A stretch of DNA of 45,115 nt from Chlamydiales bacterium (GCA_030681135.1 JAUXXF010000015.1:1-45115); one strand, 5' to 3'; shown: positions 16,959-28,521, counted from the first letter of the stretch. The notes: a model not told the origin generated them from the letters alone. Numbers and translations are program-made.

Positions 16959-19900
16959 TCATGCGACAGGCGCTGCGGCTAGAGGCAGGACTTCGCTTGT
17001 AAAGTCGATCTCCAGAGCATCAGTGAGCTGGCTTTCGATATAGCGATTGACTTTCTTATGATACCCGTAGCCTGTACCTGCTGGGATCATGTGTCCCATG
17101 ATGAGGTTGGCTTTTGTATCGAGAAGGAAGTCAGTCGAGCTCTTGGTAGCGGCTTCTGTGAGAACTCGAGTCGTCTCTTGGAAGGAGGCTGCCGAGAGGA
17201 AAGACTCAGTTCCGAGAGAAGCTCTTGTAATACCAAGGAGAACAGGAGCAGCCTGAGCTGGCTTTCCACCTTCTTCCATGGTTTTACGATTCTGCTCATG
17301 GAAGGCTTTACGGTCGATATCTTCCCCATGCAAGAACGTTGTATCGCCTGGGTCTGTGATGCGCACTTTTTGGAGCATCTGACGGACAATGATTTCAACG
17401 TGCTTATCATTAATATCCACACCTTGTAGGCGATAGACCTCTTGAACTTGGTTCACGAGATATTTTTGGAGCTCTCGGACGCCGCAAATATCTAGAATTT
17501 CCTGAGAAACCACCAGTCCTTCTGTCAACTGTTGTCCTTTAATGACCATATCACCTTTCTGAACGATCAAGTGCTTGCTGAGAGGAATGAGGTGTTCTTC
17601 TTCCATACCTGACACTTCGTCGCGAACGACAACGATGCGTTTGTTTTTTTGCACACCACGGAAGTCAACAACTCCATCAATCTTGGCGATTTCAGCTGCA
17701 TCTTTAGGCCGTCTGGCTTCAAAGAGCTCGGCTACTCGAGGCAGACCGCCCGTGATGTCTTTCGTCTTAATCGCACCGCGAGGCAATTTAGCAAGAACCA
17801 TACCTGCACGGACATATTGGCCTTCTCTTGTAGAGACAACGGCTCCTGAGGGAATTGCATATGTACCGACAAGCTCAGTATAATCAGAGTCTGTGTAGAT
17901 CACAATTTGAGGGTGAAGTTCGCCACGGTGTTGTTTCACAATCAGCTCTACTTGACCTGTTTGTTTATTCACTTCACGCTGGGTAGAAATCCCCTCTACG
18001 AGATCCTCATATTTCACATATCCAGGACGCTCGCAAATGATTGGACTGCTATGCTGCTCCCACTCACCTACTTTTATGTTTTTCTTGATTCTTGCACCAT
18101 CAGCAAAAAGAATCTTCGTCCCAAGCTCTGCAGCAAAGGTTTGAAGAGGCTCAATCGACTTATTGCTCAAGAGTTTCTTATAATCTTCAAGGCTACGTCC
18201 CTCATCGCGAACAATCTGCAAGGAGCCATTCTTATTGAGAGCCAGCCAATGACCTTCCTCATTTTGAACGACTCTTAAGTCCATGTAGACTAGGATGCCT
18301 TCTTGCTCAGCAATGAGCTCTGGGCTAAGTGTCGCAGAGGCAATACCACCCAAGTGGAACGTTCTCATCGTAAGCTGCGTTCCAGGTTCACCAATCGATT
18401 GCGCCGCAATAATACCAATGGCCTCTCCCATTCCAACAAGGTTACCTGTTGCGAGGTTCAGTCCATAGCACTTTGCACAAATTCCTCGTTTACTTTCACA
18501 AGTTAACGCAGAACGCATACGGATCGACTCAATCCCTGAGTCATCGATAGCCTCAGCTTGCATTGTAGTTAATATATCGCCAGAACGGGCCAAAATCTTT
18601 GTGCTATCGCCCGGCTGATAAATATCTTCTAAAACTGTTCGACCATAAATACGATCCTTCAAAGGAAGGAGTTCTTCATTGCCTTGCTTAATTGCAGAAA
18701 CTTCAATGCCATTGAGCGTGCCGCAATCTCTTCTTGTGATGATCACATCTTGAGCTACGTCTACAAGACGGCGTGTTAAGTAACCAGAGTCTGCCGTTTT
18801 TAAGGCTGTATCTGAAAGTCCTTTACGCGCTCCGTGTGTTGAAATAAAGTACTCCATCACCGTCAGACCTTCGCGGAAGTTGGCCGTAATGGGAGATTCA
18901 ATAATCTCGCCAGATGGTTTCGCCATCAAGCCCCGCAAAGCTCCCAACTGTTTTACCTGAGACTTATTTCCTCTAGCGCCAGAATCGACCATGAGATAGA
19001 GCGGATTTAAGTGTCCACTTGAAGTATCATAAATCAATTTGAAAAGATCTTCAGAGAGCTTATCTGTCACTTCAGTCCAAATGCTGACAATTTTAGAGTG
19101 ACTCTCCCCTTCTGTAATGATCCCGTCCTCATATTGCTTTTTCACTACAGCTACTCGCTTGTAAGCTTCTGCTAACACTTGAGGCTTATGAGCAGGAACT
19201 TTAATATCGCAAGTTCCCATCGAAATAGAGGCGCGAGTGGCCTCGGCAAATCCGAGGTTTTTCATCTTATCCAAAAATTGAACTGTCGCTTCCAGTCCTA
19301 ATTTTTTGTAGCACTCTAAAACAAGCTCAGAAAGACGCTTTTTACGAAGTACGTAGTTTTGGAATCCCAATCCTTTAGGAACAATCGTATTAAAAATTAC
19401 TCGCCCAGGAGTGGTCTCAATAATACCTCCCTCGATCAATACTTTGATTTTTTCATGGATAGGAAGACCGCGACTTAACAGTTCGCGAGGTCCTGTAATT
19501 TGTTTACCATCATCATCAAACCAGTTATAGCTACCGCTAGCATAGAGAGCCATCAATACTTCCTGAGGGCTGCTGTACACTTTAGGCTTTTTCCCAGCTT
19601 TCTCCGGGAAAATCACAGGATCGTGCATCAAATAATAGAGTCCCAAAATCATATCCTGAGAAGGCACCGCAACAGGCTTTCCAGAAGATGGCAAGAAAAT
19701 ATTATCTGGAGCCATCATCAAAAGTTTAGCTTCTAGCTGAGCTTCAAATGATAAAGGAATGTGGACGGCCATCTGGTCGCCATCAAAGTCAGCGTTAAAG
19801 GCAGGAGTGACCAAAGGATGGATACGGATCGCTTTTCCTTCAATCAGAGTCGGCTCAAACGCTTGAATCCCTAATCTATGCAACGTAGGCGCACGGTTTA

Positions 19901-21158
19901 AAAGAACCGGGTGGCCTTTGATAATCTCTTCGAGCACGTCCCACACTTCTGGGGCTTGCTTTTGGATCATCTTTTTCGCAGAACGGATCGTATAGACATA
20001 GCCCAAATCTTTCAAACGTTTTACGATAAATGGCTCAAAGAGATCGAGTGCCATTTTCTTAGGTAATCCGCACTGATTGAAGCGAAGCTCCGGACCTACA
20101 ACAATCACAGAACGGCCTGAGTAGTCTACCCTTTTTCCGAGCAAGTTCTGACGGAAACGACCTTGCTTACCTTTCAACATCTCAGAAAGAGCTTTTAAGG
20201 GGCGATTGCCAGCTCCCATCACAGGATGGCCATGGCGGCCATTATCGAAAAGAGCGTCGACAGCCTCTTGAAGCATCCGCTTTTCGTTGCGTACGATCAC
20301 ATCAGGGGTCTTTAATTTTAAAATCGACTTTAAACGGTTGTTACGGTTAATCACACGGCGATAAAGATCATTCAAATCAGAAGTAGCAAACCGTCCTCCA
20401 TCGAGAGGAACAAGAGGTCTTAAATCAGGAGGAATAACAGGAACGCAAGAAAGGACCATCCAATCTGATTTATTTGTTGAACTGCAAAAGCCTTCAACAA
20501 TCTTCAAACGTTTGGCTAGTTTCATCCTTGCTTGCATCGATTTTGTTTTGCGAAGCTTATCTTTTAACTCTACCACCAAAGAAGGTAAATCTTCATTTTT
20601 GAGTAGCTGTTGGATGGCTTCTCCGCCCATCATCGCCTTAAAACTGTCCGATCCCCACTTTTCTTGAGCTTCTCGATATTCATTGTCGTTGAGCAGCTGT
20701 TTTCTTTGCAGCTCTGTGCGACCTGGATCGGTCACTACATACTCTTCATAATAGATCACTCTCTCAAGATCAGATGTAGACATCCCTAAAATATTACCAA
20801 TGCGAGAAGGCATCGTCTTAAAAAACCAGATATGAACAACGGGAACTGCTAAATCAATATGGGCCATCCGTTCTCTACGGACTTTAGAAAGAGTCACTTC
20901 AACGCCGCAACGATCGCAAACAATTCCTTTATGCTTGATTTTCTTGTACTTGCCGCAAGCGCATTCCCAATCGCGCATAGGGCCGAAAATCTTTTCGCAA
21001 AAAAGACCCCCTTTTTCTGGTTTAAATGTACGGTAATTAATCGTTTCAGGCTTCTTGATTTCACCGCGCGACCACTGATTACGGATCACATCATCCGAAG
21101 CAATTTTAAGAGTCACTTTATCAAATTGTGCCTGCGCTACATCTTTTACATCAAACAT
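16959..21158 (-). CDS. rpoC: RNA polymerase beta' subunit
   Basis: Largest subunit of RNA polymerase, 1399 residues. The catalytic magnesium loop [12 protein letters not shown] is near residue 455; the N-terminal zinc site CACGKYK ... CDRCGVEV is near residues 66-85, and the second zinc site CGTLNG ... [13 protein letters not shown] is in the C-terminal half. [21 protein letters not shown] marks the trigger-loop region. It follows rpoB by 63 bases and ends at a strong terminator. Length and motifs are complete; no frameshift seen. Confidence 0.99.
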   Translation of the reverse strand: MFDVKDVAQAQFDKVTLKIASDDVIRNQWSRGEIKKPETINYRTFKPEKGGLFCEKIFGPMRDWECACGKYKKIKHKGIVCDRCGVEVTLSKVRRERMAHIDLAVPVVHIWFFKTMPSRIGNILGMSTSDLERVIYYEEYVVTDPGRTELQRKQLLNDNEYREAQEKWGSDSFKAMMGGEAIQQLLKNEDLPSLVVELKDKLRKTKSMQARMKLAKRLKIVEGFCSSTNKSDWMVLSCVPVIPPDLRPLVPLDGGRFATSDLNDLYRRVINRNNRLKSILKLKTPDVIVRNEKRMLQEAVDALFDNGRHGHPVMGAGNRPLKALSEMLKGKQGRFRQNLLGKRVDYSGRSVIVVGPELRFNQCGLPKKMALDLFEPFIVKRLKDLGYVYTIRSAKKMIQKQAPEVWDVLEEIIKGHPVLLNRAPTLHRLGIQAFEPTLIEGKAIRIHPLVTPAFNADFDGDQMAVHIPLSFEAQLEAKLLMMAPDNIFLPSSGKPVAVPSQDMILGLYYLMHDPVIFPEKAGKKPKVYSSPQEVLMALYASGSYNWFDDDGKQITGPRELLSRGLPIHEKIKVLIEGGIIETTPGRVIFNTIVPKGLGFQNYVLRKKRLSELVLECYKKLGLEATVQFLDKMKNLGFAEATRASISMGTCDIKVPAHKPQVLAEAYKRVAVVKKQYEDGIITEGESHSKIVSIWTEVTDKLSEDLFKLIYDTSSGHLNPLYLMVDSGARGNKSQVKQLGALRGLMAKPSGEIIESPITANFREGLTVMEYFISTHGARKGLSDTALKTADSGYLTRRLVDVAQDVIITRRDCGTLNGIEVSAIKQGNEELLPLKDRIYGRTVLEDIYQPGDSTKILARSGDILTTMQAEAIDDSGIESIRMRSALTCESKRGICAKCYGLNLATGNLVGMGEAIGIIAAQSIGEPGTQLTMRTFHLGGIASATLSPELIAEQEGILVYMDLRVVQNEEGHWLALNKNGSLQIVRDEGRSLEDYKKLLSNKSIEPLQTFAAELGTKILFADGARIKKNIKVGEWEQHSSPIICERPGYVKYEDLVEGISTQREVNKQTGQVELIVKQHRGELHPQIVIYTDSDYTELVGTYAIPSGAVVSTREGQYVRAGMVLAKLPRGAIKTKDITGGLPRVAELFEARRPKDAAEIAKIDGVVDFRGVQKNKRIVVVRDEVSGMEEEHLIPLSKHLIVQKGDMVIKGQQLTEGLVVSQEILDICGVRELQKYLVNQVQEVYRLQGVDINDKHVEIIVRQMLQKVRITDPGDTTFLHGEDIDRKAFHEQNRKTMEEGGKPAQAAPVLLGITRASLGTESFLSAASFQETTRVLTEAATKSSTDFLLDTKANLIMGHMIPAGTGYGYHKKVNRYIESQLTDALEIDFTSEVLPLAAAPVA

Positions 21159-21221
21159 GTAATTGGTCTCCCCTCAGAGAAGGCCCTCTTTAAGGAAAAG
21201 AGGGCAATTCAAAATCATTTC

Positions 21222-24200
21222 TCACTCGACAAATTCAGTACGAATGTCGAGGCATAAACCTTGCATTTCTTTCACAAGAACATTGAAAGACTCCGGCGTA
21301 CCGGCAACCAGGGAATTAGTCCCTTTAACAATCGACTCATACATCAGCGTTCTGCCGAAAACGTCATCAGACTTGACTGTCAGCATCTCCTGCAGCATAT
21401 GAGCAGCTCCATAAGCTTCCAGCGCCCATACTTCCATCTCCCCAAAACGCTGACCGCCCATTTGAGCTTTTCCTCCAAGCGGTTGTTGAGTGACTAAAGA
21501 ATAAGGCCCAATGGAGCGAGCATGAATCTTATCTGCTACCAAGTGGCTCAGCTTGAGCATATAAATGTAGCCGACAACGACCCGATTATCAAAACGCTCT
21601 CCTGTGCGTCCATCGAAAAGATATGCTTTTCCATCGACGAACATCGTCTGGTCTTTCATCATTTCCCAAATCTTTGACTCGGGAAATCCTTCAAACACAG
21701 GCGATTTCACATAGATGCCAGCCTTTTTGGCTGCATAACCTAAATGGGTCTCAAGCAACTGTCCCATATTCATACGAGACGGAACGCCGAGAGGATTTAA
21801 GATCATTTCAATCGTTTCGCCATTAGGCAGATAAGGAACATCGGCCTCAGGCACTAGCTTAGCGACCACCCCTTTGTTTCCGTGGCGGCCCGCCATTTTA
21901 TCGCCAACTTGCAATTTACGTTTCGTTGCTACATAGACCTTTACCTGACGAATAACACCTGGATCTAACTCTGTGTCCCCTTTGCGCATAAATTCGATTT
22001 CGCTCTTATGCTGGGTTTGAAGAGTTTGATAAGCAAGTTCAAAATCACGGAGGATCTTCTTCAACTCGACATAAAGATCTTTATCGGCCATAAGAAGGTC
22101 TTCAGCTTTCTCGCTTTCCAACACCTCAATCAACTCTTGTGTAAAGAGAACTCCCTCATCAATCAACACTTCGCCTGTTTTGCGATGCATGATCGGAGCT
22201 GGAACGGTCTCATTGAGCAATAAAGCGCCGAGTTTCTCATGAAACTCCATCTGCAATTCAGCTTCTTTTGCTTTGAAATCAAAGTGGATATCTTTAATGC
22301 GAGTAGCTTCTTCTACAAGCTCATCATCTGTCTTGGAAAGGCGGTCGCGCCGAGAAAAGACTTTGACATCCATGACAACACCCTCTGTTCCAGGAGGCGC
22401 TGTTAAAGAGGCGTCTTTTACATCCGCCGCTTTTTCTCCGAAAATAGCTCGTAAAAGTCGCTCTTCAGGAGAAAGCTCTGTTTCAGATTTCGGGGTAATT
22501 TTCCCTACTAGAATTTTGCCTGGTTCTACTTGAGCGCCAATGCGAATAATCCCATCGTCTCCCAAATCTTTTAGCATCTCTTCTGAAACATTTGGAATAT
22601 CCTTAGTGATCTCTTCTTTGCCAAGCTTCGTGTCTCTAGCAGTGAGTTCAAATTCCTCGAGATAAATAGAAGTATAATAATCTTCTCGGATCAATTTCTC
22701 CGAGATGATAATCGCATCTTCGTAGTTATAGCCGCACCACGGCATGAAAGCCACAAGAACGTTCTTTCCGAGAGCCACTTCACCTTTGTCGGTTGCGGGG
22801 CCATCTGCGAGAATATCTCCTGCAATAATCTTGTCACCCACTTCGCAAAGCGGAGTCTGGTTAACGCAGCTTCCACTATTGGAACGCATAAATTTCTTCA
22901 GGAAATAAGTTCTTTTGTTCAATGGGTTGTCTTTAGGAGCTATAACGATTCTAAATCCATCCACATACTCAACTACGCCATCTTCTAGAGCTACAATCAC
23001 AGCTCCAGAGTCCCGTGCAGCTCGGCACTCAAGGCCTGTACCGACAAGAGGGGCATCTGTCTTTAATAAAGGAACAGCTTGGCGTTGCATGTTCGATCCC
23101 ATAAGAGCTCGGTTGGCATCATCATGCTCCAAGAAGGGAATTAAACCTGCCACAATCGATACGAGCTGCTTCGAAGAGACGTCCATGTGAGTGATCTTCG
23201 TTGTTTCTATCTCCATCGGCTCGCCGCGTTGATGCGCCCAGCACATGGAATTTTCAAACATATTATGCTCATCGAGAGGTGTAGACGCCTGCGTCACAAT
23301 ATAATCAGTCTCTTGGTCTGCAGTCATGTACTCGATTTCATCAGTCACTACCCCTTCGCGCACTTTGCGATAAGGAGTTTCAATGAATCCAAACTCATTA
23401 ATTTTCGCATAAGTAGAAAGAGATGTAATCAAACCAATGTTTGGACCTTCTGGGGTCTCAATAGGACAGATTCTTCCATAGTGAGAAGGGTGCACGTCGC
23501 GCACTTCAAATCCCGCTCTCTCCCTGTTTAGACCACCAGGACCTAGGCAAGAAAGACGCCGTTTATGCGTAAGTTCAGAAATAGGATTTGTCTGATCCAT
23601 GAACTGAGAAAGTTGAGATCTTCCGAAAAAGTCCTTCAATACACCAGCGAGTCCTTTAGCAGAAACGATTTTCCCTGGAGTCATCGTATCAGAAGAAAAA
23701 TCAAAGAGGTTCATACGCTCTTTAATGATTTTTTCCATACGAGCCAGGCCAATTCGGCACTGATTTTGGATAAGCTCCCCTACAGATCGGACGCGACGAT
23801 TGCCCAAATGGTCAATGTCATCTACATAGGCATGCTCGTCGCCCATTTTCAGACGAATGAGATATTTCAGAGCTGCTACGACATCTTCTTTTCTTAAAGT
23901 GACAAGAGCCAAATCTTCATCAGTCACTCCCATGCCCAATTTGCGATTCAATTTATAACGACCAACTCGACCCAAATTATAACGCTTTGGATCAAAGAAT
24001 AGACGCATAATCGCTGAACGTGCATTTGATAAAGTAGGAGGTTCGCCCGGTCTGATTCGACGATAAAAATCTTTTAAAGCAGATTCGTAGGAATCAGTCG
24101 TATCTTTAGAGAGCATTTTAATGACTGGATGAGTTTCGTCAGCCTCTTCAGCGATCCTGATGGCCTGAATCCCCTCATCTGTCATCCGTTTTAACATAGA

Positions 24201-24980
24201 TGTGGTTAGTTTTTCTCCTGCTCGGCCAAATACCAAGCCAGTTTGTTCATCGACCACGTCTTCAGCTAAAATTTTACCTACTAGTTTAACAAAATCCTTT
24301 TCAGATTTTATCTTCACTTTTACAGTTTCAAAAAACTCTTCGATAATATCAGAGTCTGTCGAATAGCCTAATGTTCGGATAAAGGTCGAAGCTAAAATCT
24401 TGCGTCGTCGTTTTTTTCGGTCGATGTAAATATACACAAGATCATTGCTATCGAAAGAAGCCTCTAGCCAGCTACCGCGATAAGGGATAATTCTAAACGA
24501 ATAGATCATCGTCCCTTTAAGATGCCTTTCTTGCTCATAGGAGATACCAGGAGAGCGATGCAGTTGCGAAACAATGACTCGTTCTGCGCCATTAATAACA
24601 AAGGTTCCCTTATCTGTCATAACAGGGATTGTCCCCATATAGACTTCTTCTTCCTTAATACCTGTTTCATCGGTAAGGCGGAACTTAACCTTCACGGTCA
24701 CATTAAATGTGATCCCTCGGCGAATACATTCTTCAGGAGAATATTTAGGCACTCCAAGATTATAGGATAAAAATTCCAAGACAGTTTTTTCATCGTAGGA
24801 CTTAATAGGAAATATTTCGCTAAACACTTCCTGCAGTCCCACATTTTCCCGCTCATGGGGAAGTAAATGGGCTTGGAGAAATTGATTATAAGACTTTATC
24901 TGAATCTCGATCAAATTAGGAAGATCGATAATTTCTTCCCGTTCGCGAAAACTCACCCGTTTAGGCGACCTTTTTAGCAT
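21222..24980 (-). CDS. rpoB: RNA polymerase beta subunit
   Basis: Second-largest subunit of RNA polymerase, 1252 residues. The rifampicin pocket stretch [20 protein letters not shown] is intact, with [20 protein letters not shown] next to it, and [12 protein letters not shown] and [20 protein letters not shown] are the late conserved regions. It begins 463 bases after the rplL stop, an unusually long gap filled by two palindromic repeats. No frameshift seen. Confidence 0.99.
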   Translation of the reverse strand: MLKRSPKRVSFREREEIIDLPNLIEIQIKSYNQFLQAHLLPHERENVGLQEVFSEIFPIKSYDEKTVLEFLSYNLGVPKYSPEECIRRGITFNVTVKVKFRLTDETGIKEEEVYMGTIPVMTDKGTFVINGAERVIVSQLHRSPGISYEQERHLKGTMIYSFRIIPYRGSWLEASFDSNDLVYIYIDRKKRRRKILASTFIRTLGYSTDSDIIEEFFETVKVKIKSEKDFVKLVGKILAEDVVDEQTGLVFGRAGEKLTTSMLKRMTDEGIQAIRIAEEADETHPVIKMLSKDTTDSYESALKDFYRRIRPGEPPTLSNARSAIMRLFFDPKRYNLGRVGRYKLNRKLGMGVTDEDLALVTLRKEDVVAALKYLIRLKMGDEHAYVDDIDHLGNRRVRSVGELIQNQCRIGLARMEKIIKERMNLFDFSSDTMTPGKIVSAKGLAGVLKDFFGRSQLSQFMDQTNPISELTHKRRLSCLGPGGLNRERAGFEVRDVHPSHYGRICPIETPEGPNIGLITSLSTYAKINEFGFIETPYRKVREGVVTDEIEYMTADQETDYIVTQASTPLDEHNMFENSMCWAHQRGEPMEIETTKITHMDVSSKQLVSIVAGLIPFLEHDDANRALMGSNMQRQAVPLLKTDAPLVGTGLECRAARDSGAVIVALEDGVVEYVDGFRIVIAPKDNPLNKRTYFLKKFMRSNSGSCVNQTPLCEVGDKIIAGDILADGPATDKGEVALGKNVLVAFMPWCGYNYEDAIIISEKLIREDYYTSIYLEEFELTARDTKLGKEEITKDIPNVSEEMLKDLGDDGIIRIGAQVEPGKILVGKITPKSETELSPEERLLRAIFGEKAADVKDASLTAPPGTEGVVMDVKVFSRRDRLSKTDDELVEEATRIKDIHFDFKAKEAELQMEFHEKLGALLLNETVPAPIMHRKTGEVLIDEGVLFTQELIEVLESEKAEDLLMADKDLYVELKKILRDFELAYQTLQTQHKSEIEFMRKGDTELDPGVIRQVKVYVATKRKLQVGDKMAGRHGNKGVVAKLVPEADVPYLPNGETIEMILNPLGVPSRMNMGQLLETHLGYAAKKAGIYVKSPVFEGFPESKIWEMMKDQTMFVDGKAYLFDGRTGERFDNRVVVGYIYMLKLSHLVADKIHARSIGPYSLVTQQPLGGKAQMGGQRFGEMEVWALEAYGAAHMLQEMLTVKSDDVFGRTLMYESIVKGTNSLVAGTPESFNVLVKEMQGLCLDIRTEFVE

Positions 24981-25069
24981 GGGCTATGCTCCTCAATTAA
25001 TCTTTTGTGCCAATATTTTATGGCAATAGAAATGAAGAAAAACAGAAAACTGCAACTGAGCTTTCTGAG

Positions 25070-25234
25070 AATACTCAAACAACTTAAAAAATTAGGATTT
25101 TTGAAAGAGAGCTCCTCAGATTCTTTGTTTGGAACAAGTGCCCCTTACCGAAGGCAAGGCGCGAGCGAAGACAAACATTCTGAGGTAAAGCCAACATAGC
25201 CAAAAAACCAACTCTTCAAGTTGTTTGAGTATAC
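25070..25234. repeat. Family M palindromic element, copy B (MITE-like)
   Basis: A 165-bp element with terminal arms ATACTCAAACAACTT and AAGTTGTTTGAGTAT. Read in reverse it aligns with the element at 16162-16327: shared blocks are TATAC-AAACAACCTGAAG-type ends, GGCTTTACC, TCAGAAT-TTTGTCTTC and GCCTTGCC. The near-equal length and end-to-end match show two copies of one mobile-type unit, with no transposase gene. Confidence 0.85.
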
Positions 25235-25289
25235 TTTACTCTGCACAAACAATCAAATCAACTTTTATAAAAAATACCGCGCAATTTTA

Positions 25290-25411
25290 TACTGCACGCG
25301 GTTAGCTTCTCAAATTTTTAAGACCACTATGGCGCCTCATCTTTGCACAGATCGTACAAAGCTCAGCCGCCCTAAGGACTCTAAAAGTCAAGAACCTAAC
25401 CGCGTGCAGTA
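25290..25411. repeat. Inverted repeat upstream of rpoB
   Basis: TACTGCACGCGGTTAG (25290-25305) and CTAACCGCGTGCAGTA (25396-25411) are exact reverse complements, 90 bases apart. Weaker pairing (TTATAAAA, CCGCG) extends the structure to about 25266 and 25436. It starts only about 30 bases after the family M element and is unrelated to it. Confidence 0.8.
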
Positions 25412-25443
25412 TCTGAACGCGGCAAATTTTATAAAGATCTATA

Positions 25444-25833
25444 TTATAGACCTTTTAAAGTTACCTTAGCACCGGCATCTTGCAGCTTCTTAGCAATCGT
25501 ATCCGCTTCAGCTTTTGGTGAAGAAGCTTTTAGTAGTTTAGGAGCTCCTTCTACCATGTCTTTCGCTTCTTTCAATCCAAGACCTGTGATTTCGCGAACC
25601 GCTTTAATGATCGCAATTTTCTTATCATCAGGTACTGGACCTTCTAAAGTGACTTGAAATTCGGTCGATTCAGCAGCGGCAGCAGCGTCTGCACCAGCGG
25701 CTGCAGGAGCAGCGGATGCTACAGCTGCTTTTACGCCCCATTTTTGTTCTAAAGCGTCTTTTAATTTTGCCATATCGAGCACAGATAATTTGCTCAATTT
25801 TTCGACAATTTCATCAATTACTTCTTGACTCAC
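25444..25833 (-). CDS. rplL: Ribosomal protein L7/L12
   Basis: Forms the flexible stalk of the large subunit and recruits translation factors. The 129 residues have the N-terminal dimer domain, an Ala-rich hinge (about residues 37-53) and the C-terminal domain with KIAIIKAVREITGLGLKEAKD, the factor-binding face. The ATG overlaps the rplJ stop by four bases. The run to rpoB is broken by repeats. Confidence 0.98.
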   Translation of the reverse strand: MSQEVIDEIVEKLSKLSVLDMAKLKDALEQKWGVKAAVASAAPAAAGADAAAAAESTEFQVTLEGPVPDDKKIAIIKAVREITGLGLKEAKDMVEGAPKLLKASSPKAEADTIAKKLQDAGAKVTLKGL

Positions 25834-26330
25834 AGTATTACCTCTTCATTCACTTGTTGACTTTTTTGCTCCAGGACAGAAAGCATTTGCGCCATAGGAG
25901 CGATAAATAAACCAATTAACCCTGCCCTCATCTCGTCGATTCCAGGAAGTTTGGAAAGGACATGTACTTCATTGCCAGGCATCATAACGCCTTCTACCTG
26001 ACCGCAAATCACTTCTAAAATTTCGGAATTTTTTTCAGAAAATTTAAAAATCACCTTAGCCGAAGGCAGCGAATCGTTATCTGCTACAAAAACGACTCCA
26101 ATATGCCCTTTTAAAAGAGCTTCGTCGATTTTGAGCCCCGACTGTTCAGCAGCTTTTAAAAATACCCTTTTACGGACTACTTCTAAATGACCGCCTACCT
26201 TCGCCAGTTCATCCCGCAAATTCCATGACACATTGGGCGCCAAGGCATTATAGCGAGTGACAATCACTGCTTTAGCTGCATCAATTTTTTCTTTGATTTC
26301 ATCTAAAAGGAGTTGCTTTTCTTTTCTCAT
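25830..26330 (-). CDS. rplJ: Ribosomal protein L10
   Basis: Base of the L7/L12 stalk, binding 23S rRNA and L12 dimers through its C-terminal helix. The 166 residues begin MRKEKQLLLDEIKEKIDAAK, typical of the family, and end in a helix (MAQMLSVLEQKSQQVNEEV) for L12. Only 13 bases separate it from rplA, leaving no room for a separate L10-binding leader of the kind known in E. coli unless it lies within rplA. Confidence 0.97.
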   Translation of the reverse strand: MRKEKQLLLDEIKEKIDAAKAVIVTRYNALAPNVSWNLRDELAKVGGHLEVVRKRVFLKAAEQSGLKIDEALLKGHIGVVFVADNDSLPSAKVIFKFSEKNSEILEVICGQVEGVMMPGNEVHVLSKLPGIDEMRAGLIGLFIAPMAQMLSVLEQKSQQVNEEVIL

Positions 26331-26343
26331 TGTATAATCTCCC

Positions 26344-27042
26344 TTATGCTACCAGCAATGATTGTACATCGATTCTCAATCCAGGTCCCATCGTGCTAGA
26401 AAGATATAAAGAGCGCATAAATACACCCTTAGCACTTGCTGGTTTCACTCGATTGATGGCGTTCAATAAAGCCTTCACATTTTCTGTAAGATTTCCTTGT
26501 TGAAAAGAAAGTTTTCCAACAGGGCTATTGACAACACCTGTTTTATCAACTTTAAACTCAATCTTACCGGCTTTTACCTCTTTCACAGCTTTTGCAATGT
26601 CATTGGTCACGCTGCCAGCTTTAGGAGTAGGCATTAATCCTCTAGGACCTAATATCTTTCCTAACTTGCCGAGCTCCCGCATCATGTCGGGGGTCGCAAT
26701 GAGGGCAGAAAAATCTGTCCAACCACCTTTGATTTTCTCAAGTAATTCATCAGCTCCGACAAAATCCGCTCCAGCATCCTGCGCTTCTTTTGCCTTATCT
26801 CCTTTAGCAATGACAACGAGGACGACTTTTTGGCCTGTACCATGAGGTAAAGAAACAGTGCCCCTTACTTGTTGATCAGATTTCTTAGGGTCTACGCCAA
26901 TTTTCAAGGAAATATTAATTGATTGATCGAACTTGACTGGAGGGCAATTCTTCAAGATTTCAATCGCCTCTTCCAGCTTATAGATTCTCGCAGGATCAAC
27001 AAGCTGATCAACCTTTTTCATTCGTTTTGATCGTTTTGCCAT
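26344..27042 (-). CDS. rplA: Ribosomal protein L1
   Basis: L1 stalk protein, 232 residues, binds 23S rRNA at the E-site exit. The family motif LGKILGPRGLMPTPKAGSV is near residues 125-145, and the N-terminus MAKRSKRMKK is typical. It lies four bases after rplK, as in the usual L11-L1 pair. Autogenous control by L1 at a site near rplK is known in other bacteria but not demonstrated here. Confidence 0.98.
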   Translation of the reverse strand: MAKRSKRMKKVDQLVDPARIYKLEEAIEILKNCPPVKFDQSINISLKIGVDPKKSDQQVRGTVSLPHGTGQKVVLVVIAKGDKAKEAQDAGADFVGADELLEKIKGGWTDFSALIATPDMMRELGKLGKILGPRGLMPTPKAGSVTNDIAKAVKEVKAGKIEFKVDKTGVVNSPVGKLSFQQGNLTENVKALLNAINRVKPASAKGVFMRSLYLSSTMGPGLRIDVQSLLVA

Positions 27043-27046
27043 ATGA

Positions 27047-27475
27047 TTAGTCCTCCACGATGTCGACGCCCATCGAACGGGCTGTTCCCATCACCATGCG
27101 CAAAGCAGCCGCTTCAGAAACGATGCGCATATCGGCAACTTTCTGTTTAGCAATCTTTTCAACTTGGGATTTTTTCAATTTACCGACTTTGTCCCGGTTA
27201 GGAACTTTAGATCCCGATTCAATCCCTAATTCCTTAAGGATCATGCGTGATACTGGCGGCTGTTTTGTAATGAAAGAAAAGGTTTTATCTGCATAGACAG
27301 AGATTAACACAGGCAAAATATCGCCTACTTTATCTTGCGTCTTTGCATTAAATTCCTTACAAAAAGCCATAATGTTCACCCCTGCGGAACCCAAAGCGGG
27401 TCCGATAGGCGGGGCTGGATTAGCCTTGCCTGCAGGAATTTGCAGTTTAATAACTTTTACAAGTTTTTTTGCCAT
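27047..27475 (-). CDS. rplK: Ribosomal protein L11
   Basis: Binds the GTPase-associated region of 23S rRNA. The 142 residues include [19 protein letters not shown] at the N-terminus and [16 protein letters not shown] near residue 105. AAAGGAGAAAA precedes the ATG. The 88-base spacer from nusG holds a short palindrome (CTAGA-TTTATAAA-TCTAG, around 27494-27517), the only candidate leader structure for the L11-L1 pair. Confidence 0.98.
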   Translation of the reverse strand: MAKKLVKVIKLQIPAGKANPAPPIGPALGSAGVNIMAFCKEFNAKTQDKVGDILPVLISVYADKTFSFITKQPPVSRMILKELGIESGSKVPNRDKVGKLKKSQVEKIAKQKVADMRIVSEAAALRMVMGTARSMGVDIVED

Positions 27476-27563
27476 TTTTCTCCTTTGAGTATTGAACTAG
27501 ACTTTATAAAATCTAGCTCTAACGAAAAGCCTGGAAGCTTCTCTCCTCAATGTTCTTTATAAA

Positions 27564-28109
27564 TTAATTTGCAGCTTCGCTGGGAACTAGCTCCACCTGC
27601 CAAAACTCCAAATCATCAACTCGCGTATCCCGTCCAAAAATAGAGACGGTCACGCTAAGACGTCCTTTATCATGGTGAACCTCTGTAACTGTACCGATAA
27701 AATTGACGAATACGCCATCGGTAATTTTTACATGGTCACTCACTTCTACTTTATGTTTTTGGACAACGCCTTTTTGCCTGTCCTCAAACTCTTTCATCAT
27801 GTCGGAAGCTTCTTTCTCGGTAAGAGGGGTCGGAGTTTCTCCACCTAGAAAATCAATAACGCCAGGAGAATCTTTCACATAAGCCCAAGATTCATCATTC
27901 AAATCCATTTTCAACATGATGTAGCCTGGCCACATCCGTTTTTCACTAATCTTTTGCTGGCCTCGCTTCACTTCAGAAACATTTTCCGTAGGAATTAAGA
28001 TTTCATGGATAAATTCCCGCATCCCTTTGGCATCGAGATATTCCTCAATCGCTTTTCTTACTTTCTTTTCATGGCCAGAGATTACTTGGATAACGTACCA
28101 TTTCGACAT
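27564..28109 (-). CDS. nusG: Transcription antitermination factor NusG
   Basis: Binds RNA polymerase and suppresses pausing, and links it to Rho or the ribosome. The 181 residues start MSKWYVIQVISGHEKKV; the ATG at 28109 has GAGGAAATAAGT before it, and a TTG six codons upstream is rejected. The NGN domain is N-terminal (RMWPGYIMLKMDL) and the KOW domain C-terminal (VKITDGVFVNFIGTVTEVHHDKG). It follows secE by ten bases. Confidence 0.97.
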   Translation of the reverse strand: MSKWYVIQVISGHEKKVRKAIEEYLDAKGMREFIHEILIPTENVSEVKRGQQKISEKRMWPGYIMLKMDLNDESWAYVKDSPGVIDFLGGETPTPLTEKEASDMMKEFEDRQKGVVQKHKVEVSDHVKITDGVFVNFIGTVTEVHHDKGRLSVTVSIFGRDTRVDDLEFWQVELVPSEAAN

Positions 28110-28119
28110 ACTTATTTCC

Positions 28120-28344
28120 TCAACCAAACATCATTTGCACGAGATGACCTAAGCCATCCAGAACGCCCCGGATAGCCAAATCGACAAAGTAAATAGCAAA
28201 GCCAAATACAAAAGTCGCCGCAATGACAGCTTTTGTACACAAAAAGAGCTCTTTTTTCGAAGTCCAGGAGACTTTTTTTAACTCATCTTGCACAGATCGA
28301 AAATAGGATAACTTCTGTTTTTGACGCGTTGTAATTGTACTCAT
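28120..28344 (-). CDS. secE: Preprotein translocase subunit SecE
   Basis: Small clamp subunit of the SecYEG channel in the inner membrane. At 74 residues it is the short, one-helix type: the amphipathic stretch ELKKVSWTSKKEL, the conserved signature before the membrane helix, is followed by AVIAATFVFGFAIYFVDLAI. GAGGGAAG precedes the start. It lies between tRNA-Trp and nusG, the standard order. Confidence 0.96.
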   Translation of the reverse strand: MSTITTRQKQKLSYFRSVQDELKKVSWTSKKELFLCTKAVIAATFVFGFAIYFVDLAIRGVLDGLGHLVQMMFG

Positions 28345-28404
28345 CGTTTACTTCCCTCTCTATGCCCGACAAAAAATATACAAAGTCGAGCTACAAACTA
28401 AAAC

Positions 28405-28476
28405 GAGTGCGGAGGGACTCGAACCCCCGACCGGCGACTTTGGAGATCGCTGCTCTACCAACTGAGCTACACACCC
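28405..28476 (-). tRNA. tRNA-Trp (anticodon CCA)
   Basis: Read on the minus strand, GGGTGTG opens the acceptor stem and pairs with CGCACTC with two G-T wobbles. The D arm AGCTCAGTTGGTAGAGC, the anticodon loop CTCCAAA and the T arm with GGTTCGAGTCC are all in place. The 3' CCA is not encoded. It lies between tuf and secE. Confidence 0.95.
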
Positions 28477-28481
28477 ACAAA

Positions 28482-28512
28482 AAAAAGGATGAAGAAAATC
28501 TCCATCCTTTTT
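28482..28512 (-). terminator. Hairpin between tuf and tRNA-Trp
   Basis: AAAAAGGATG (28482-28491) and CATCCTTTTT (28503-28512) form a 10-bp stem. On the minus strand it lies just after the tuf stop and is followed by a T-run, so it may partly end tuf messages or protect their 3' end while the operon reads on. Confidence 0.65.
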
Positions 28513-28521
28513 CTTCCAAAA

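Larger units (their letters stand above)
24981..25443. other. Long rplL-rpoB intergenic region
   Basis: This 463-base gap holds no convincing gene. Short frames here lie inside repeats and lack ribosome binding sites. It contains the family M element at 25070-25234 and a separate inverted repeat with outer arms from about 25266 to 25436. Both would fold into hairpins in the rplL-rpoB transcript. Confidence 0.7.

Noticed and set aside
25221..25469. 82-codon frame upstream of rpoB on the plus strand
   Set aside because: It lies mainly in inverted repeats, has no ribosome binding site and shows no protein-like composition.
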